Of a stretch of 15,812 bases of DNA, positions 12,902 through 15,812 are shown piece after piece. The DNA comes from Streptomyces katrae (GTDB taxonomy: Bacteria; Actinomycetota; Actinomycetes; Streptomycetales; Streptomycetaceae). A program made the translations under genes and the position numbers. Under the pieces are notes generated by a model. That model searched no databases, was not told the origin of the DNA, and saw nothing but the letters and a program-made list of their open reading frames with translations. Within the stretch, counting starts at the first letter, position 1. The number at the start of each line of letters is the position of its first letter. The DNA lies in contig NZ_JZWV01000371.1 in NCBI RefSeq assembly GCF_000966975.1, positions 1-15,812 on the forward strand. Direction: 5' to 3'.

Positions 12902-15106
12902 ATGGGACCCACATCACACCAAGCCGGGGCCGCCGGCAGGGCACTGACGGCCGACCGCCCCGACTCCGTACGGAACGTCGTGCTGGTCGGCCCCAGCGGC
13001 GCCGGCAAGACCACCCTGGTCGAAGCCCTGGCCCTGACCGCGGGAGCCGTGAACCGCGCCGGACGGGTCGAGGACGGGGGCACGGTCTCGGACTACGACG
13101 AGATCGAGCAGCGGCGCCAGCGCTCCGTCCAGCTCTCGCTCGTCCCGGTCGAATGGGCCGGAATCAAGATCAACATCCTGGACACCCCCGGATACGCCGA
13201 CTTCGTCGGGGAACTGCGGGCCGGTCTGCGCGCCGCGGACGCGGCCCTCTTCGTCGTCTCCGCCTCCGACGGGATCGACGGGGCGACGCGGATGGTGTGG
13301 GACGAGTGCGAGGCCGTCGGCATGCCGCGCGCCATCGTCATCACCCATTTGGAGGCAGCCCGCTCCGATTACTCGCAGATGGCCTCCGTGTGCGGCGAGA
13401 TCTTCGGCGCCGACGACCCGGACGCCGTCATCCCCCTCTACCTCCCCCTGCTCGCCGCCCCCGGACCCGACGGCCACTCCCCCGTCACCGGACTGCTCGG
13501 CCTGCTCTCCCGACGCGTCTACGACTACAGCTCCGGCGCACGCGCCGAACGCGACCCGGACCCCGGCGAACTCGCCCTCATCGACGAGGCCCGCTCCCGC
13601 CTCATCGAGGGGATCATCGCCGAGAGCGAGGACGAGACCCTCATGGACCGCTACCTCGGCGGCGAGGACATCGACGTCAAGACCCTGATCGACGACCTGG
13701 AGCGGGCCGTCGCCCGCGGCACCTTCCACCCCGTCCTGATGGCCGCCCCCGCCGCCGAAGGCGCCCGCCAGGGCCTGGGCACCGTGGAACTCCTCGAACT
13801 GATCACCGGCGGCTTCCCCACCCCCGCCGAACGCGCGCCCCTCACCGTCACCGCTCCCGACGGCAGCCCGCGCCCCGACGTCGTCTGCGACCCCTCCGGC
13901 CCGCTCCTCGCCGAGGTGGTCAAGACCTCCTCCGACCCCTACGTGGGCCGCGTCTCCCTCGTCCGCGTCTTCTCCGGCACCCTGCGCCCCGAGGAGACCG
14001 TCCACGTCTCCGGACACGGCCTGGAGGACCGGGGCCACGAGGACCACGATGTCGACGAGCGCATCGGCGCCCTCACCTCCCCCTTCGGCAAACAGCAGCG
14101 CACACTCGGCACCTGCATCGCCGGCGACCTCGCCTGCGTGGCCAAACTCACCCGCGCCGAGACCGGCGACACCCTCTCCGCCAAGGACGCCCCGCTGCTG
14201 ATGGAGCCCTGGGCGATGCCCGAGCCGCTGCTCCCCCTGGCCATCGAGGCCCACAGCAAGGCCGACGAGGACAAGCTCTCCCAGGGGCTGGCCCGGCTCG
14301 TCGCCGAGGACCCCACGATGCGCCTGGAACAGAACCCGCACACCCACCAGCTCGTCCTGTGGTCCCTCGGCGAGGCCCACCAGGACGTCGCCCTCGAACG
14401 CCTGCGCACCCGCTACGGGGTCCAGGTCGACCCCGTCCCCCACAAGGTCAGCCTCCGCGAGACCTTCGGCGCCAAGGCCGCCGGGCGCGGCCGGCACGTC
14501 AAGCAGTCCGGCGGGCACGGCCAGTTCGCGATCTGCGAGATCGAGGTGGAACCGCTCCCGCCCGGCAGCGGCATCGAGTTCGTGGACAAGGTGGTGGGCG
14601 GCGCCGTGCCCCGCCAGTTCATCCCGTCCGTGGAGAAGGGCGTACGGGCCCAGGCGGCCCGCGGCGTCGCCGCCGGCTACCCGCTGGTCGACGTACGGAT
14701 CACCCTGCTCGACGGCAAGGCGCACTCGGTGGACTCCTCCGACGCCGCCTTCCAGACGGCGGGCGCCCTGGCCCTGCGCGAGGCCGCCGCACAGACCCCG
14801 GTCCACCTGCTGGAGCCGGTCGCCGAACTCGACGTCGTCGTCCCCGACGAGTACGTGGGCCCGGTCATGAGCGACCTGGCCGGCCGCCGCGGCCGCGTCG
14901 TCGGCACCGAACAGGCCGAACCGGGCCGCACCCGGGTCCGCGCCGAGGTCCCCGAGATCGAGATCGGCCGCTACGCAGTGGACCTGCGCTCGGTCTCCCA
15001 CGGCACCGGCCGCTTCGGCCGGGGCTACGCCCGGCACGAGCCGATGCCCCCGCACCTCGCGGACAAGGTTCGTGAACAGGCGGAGAAGGGAACCCCACTG
15101 ACGTAG
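12902..15106 (+). CDS. Elongation factor G-like protein (FusA2/EF-G2 type)
   Basis: This 734-residue translational GTPase has the EF-G domain order: a G domain (about 1-290), domain II (LLAEVVKTSSDPYVGRVSLVRVFSG), domain III, domain IV with the KQSGGHGQF segment (about 534-542), and domain V with EPVAELDVVVPDEYVGPVMSDLAGRRGRV. The P-loop GPSGAGKTT (30-38) is intact. Switch I has RSVQL where canonical EF-G has RGITI, G3 is DTPGYADF (Tyr98 replaces the catalytic His), and G4 is THLE (148-151) instead of NKxD. These features match the second EF-G of actinobacteria; mycobacterial EF-G2 is reported to bind GTP but lack ribosome-dependent hydrolysis. It is probably not the housekeeping factor. The ATG at 12902 has CGGGAGG about 10 nt upstream. 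A hairpin terminator follows. Confidence 0.92.
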   Translation: MGPTSHQAGAAGRALTADRPDSVRNVVLVGPSGAGKTTLVEALALTAGAVNRAGRVEDGGTVSDYDEIEQRRQRSVQLSLVPVEWAGIKINILDTPGYADFVGELRAGLRAADAALFVVSASDGIDGATRMVWDECEAVGMPRAIVITHLEAARSDYSQMASVCGEIFGADDPDAVIPLYLPLLAAPGPDGHSPVTGLLGLLSRRVYDYSSGARAERDPDPGELALIDEARSRLIEGIIAESEDETLMDRYLGGEDIDVKTLIDDLERAVARGTFHPVLMAAPAAEGARQGLGTVELLELITGGFPTPAERAPLTVTAPDGSPRPDVVCDPSGPLLAEVVKTSSDPYVGRVSLVRVFSGTLRPEETVHVSGHGLEDRGHEDHDVDERIGALTSPFGKQQRTLGTCIAGDLACVAKLTRAETGDTLSAKDAPLLMEPWAMPEPLLPLAIEAHSKADEDKLSQGLARLVAEDPTMRLEQNPHTHQLVLWSLGEAHQDVALERLRTRYGVQVDPVPHKVSLRETFGAKAAGRGRHVKQSGGHGQFAICEIEVEPLPPGSGIEFVDKVVGGAVPRQFIPSVEKGVRAQAARGVAAGYPLVDVRITLLDGKAHSVDSSDAAFQTAGALALREAAAQTPVHLLEPVAELDVVVPDEYVGPVMSDLAGRRGRVVGTEQAEPGRTRVRAEVPEIEIGRYAVDLRSVSHGTGRFGRGYARHEPMPPHLADKVREQAEKGTPLT

Positions 15107-15110
15107 CGTC

Positions 15111-15146
15111 ATGCCGCCCACCCGAGCCGCTTGCGGTGGGCGGTAT
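15111..15146 (+). terminator. Intrinsic terminator of the EF-G-like gene
   Basis: CCGCCCACC (15114-15122) pairs perfectly with GGTGGGCGG (15135-15143). Flanking bases extend the stem to about 12 bp including one G-U pair, around a 12-base loop that can itself pair. The stem is followed by TATTT on the plus strand. It begins 5 bp after the stop codon, a standard position. Confidence 0.8.
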
Positions 15147-15157
15147 TTCCCTGTCCC

Positions 15158-15188
15158 ATGACCATGGGGGCGACGGCACCGTTAGGCT
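15158..15188 (+). promoter_or_regulatory. Candidate promoter for the 3'-most membrane protein gene
   Basis: ATGACC (15158-15163) and TAGGCT (15183-15188) are 19 bp apart, a -35 matching TGAC in TTGACA and a Streptomyces-like -10. It would give a leader of about 80 nt. The leader is C/A-rich, with CACGACAG at 15218-15225 and 15237-15244 and CACGAC at 15245-15250. Confidence 0.3.
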
Positions 15189-15273
15189 CTTCGGGCGCAA
15201 CGCAGAGCACAACGGACCACGACAGAGCGCAACACGCACGACAGCACGACCGGCGAAGAGCAGTGGCACGGCG

Positions 15274-15812
15274 ATGGGGGCAGCGGTGGCGGACGACGGT
15301 TTCGACTTCAGGCCCGGGGCACAGATCCCCCTGCAGGGGGGCGGCGGCCAGACCGCGGCGACCAACGCACTCGCCTCCGCCGCGTACCGCGACGGCGGCA
15401 AGGACACCAAGCTCAAGGACATCCTCGGGGCCAACAGCGAGAACCACCCGGCCTCGGTCAAGGACCCGAAGATCTCCCTCTTCGAACCCAACCTCGGCGA
15501 GGCCTTCTGCCGCGCCGTCGAGGCCCGCACCCTCGGCGCCGGCCGCAAACCGCTCATCCAGTCCTTCGGCGCCGACCCGCAGACCGTCGTGGAGCACTGC
15601 CTGGCCGCCTCCCGCATCCGCAAGGAACGCGACCGCCGGCTCCGCCTGATCATGCTGGTCTGCGGGGTGGTCTTCCTGCCCGGCCTGCTGATGTGGCTGG
15701 GCCTCTTCCAGCTGCGCAAGACCCTGGCCAAGGGCGAGGACAGGAAGACCAGCTGGATCGGCACCGCCCTGCTCGTCGGCGTCGCCCTGATCGCCGCCGT
15801 CCTGCTCTACCG
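15274..15812 (+). CDS. Uncharacterised two-span membrane protein, 3' end missing
   Basis: The frame is open from the ATG at 15274 to the right edge, giving 179 complete codons. I do not recognise the family. The N-terminal part is soluble and Gly/Ala-rich (DGFDFRPGAQIPLQ near residues 8-21, then a poly-Gly). A conserved-looking segment from about 65 to 118 includes SLFEPNLGEAFCRAVEART and QSFGADPQTVVEHCLAAS. A basic stretch RIRKERDRRLR (114-124) precedes a first hydrophobic span (about 125-145), then RKTLAKGEDRKTS and a second span (about 161-179) that runs off the window. This suggests a cytoplasmic N-terminal domain followed by membrane spans. Codon use is typical of the host. A GTG at 15286, with GGGGG a few bases upstream, is an alternative start. 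Confidence 0.8.
   Translation, partial: MGAAVADDGFDFRPGAQIPLQGGGGQTAATNALASAAYRDGGKDTKLKDILGANSENHPASVKDPKISLFEPNLGEAFCRAVEARTLGAGRKPLIQSFGADPQTVVEHCLAASRIRKERDRRLRLIMLVCGVVFLPGLLMWLGLFQLRKTLAKGEDRKTSWIGTALLVGVALIAAVLLY

Noticed and set aside
12914..15121. 735-codon minus-strand frame opposite the EF-G-like gene
   Set aside because: It mirrors the coding gene exactly, is Gly/Asp/Val-rich without motifs, and arises from the third-position GC bias of the real gene.

Overview
The window is a chromosomal segment of a high-GC actinomycete, almost certainly a Streptomyces or close relative. The evidence is a very strong G/C preference at third codon positions, frequent GTG starts, no in-frame TTA codon seen by eye, and a gene order (apt-secF-secD-yajC-ruvB-ruvA-ruvC-yebC-pdxT-pdxS-...-pimA-acyltransferase-pgsA, divergent EF-G-like gene) that I recall as conserved in Streptomyces and partly in Mycobacterium. 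All identifications come from reading the protein sequences; no database was searched. The first 14 bases match the 3' end of the Tn5 mosaic-end adapter, so the left edge looks like an untrimmed library/contig end.

Layout. From about 12.65 kb down to 0.23 kb everything is on the minus strand, so transcription runs right to left. First comes a phospholipid module: pgsA (phosphatidylinositol-phosphate synthase), a PIM-type acyltransferase and pimA, with stop/start overlaps TGATG and TAGTG. A small LemA-like membrane protein follows. Next is the pyridoxal 5'-phosphate synthase pair pdxS-pdxT and a YebC/TACO1-type gene, closed by a strong 17-bp hairpin. Then come the Holliday-junction genes ruvC-ruvA-ruvB, and finally yajC-secD-secF (Sec accessory complex) with apt (adenine salvage) overlapping secF by 4 bp. 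A candidate promoter lies just upstream of yajC. The 215 bp left of apt hold a large hairpin; relA would be expected beyond the edge.

On the plus strand, diverging from pgsA, lies a gene for an EF-G-like GTPase (FusA2 type) ending at a clear hairpin terminator, followed by the 5' part of a two-span membrane protein cut by the right edge. There is no rRNA, tRNA, CRISPR, IS element or prophage gene. No gene-free stretch exceeds 300 bp; the longest is the 246-bp pgsA/EF-G-like divergent region.

Most notable: (1) a perfect 13-bp tandem duplication at 11938-11963 shifts the frame after codon 14 of the acyltransferase gene. Removing one copy restores a 300-residue protein. As given, the ATG frame stays open through the whole gene and runs in frame into pimA. 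(2) The EF-G-like GTPase has lost the catalytic His (Tyr instead), the switch I Thr and the NKxD motif. (3) Several perfect palindromes sit at gene ends and in the divergent region. Otherwise this is a core, conserved region; I see no sign of a new defence or mobile system.
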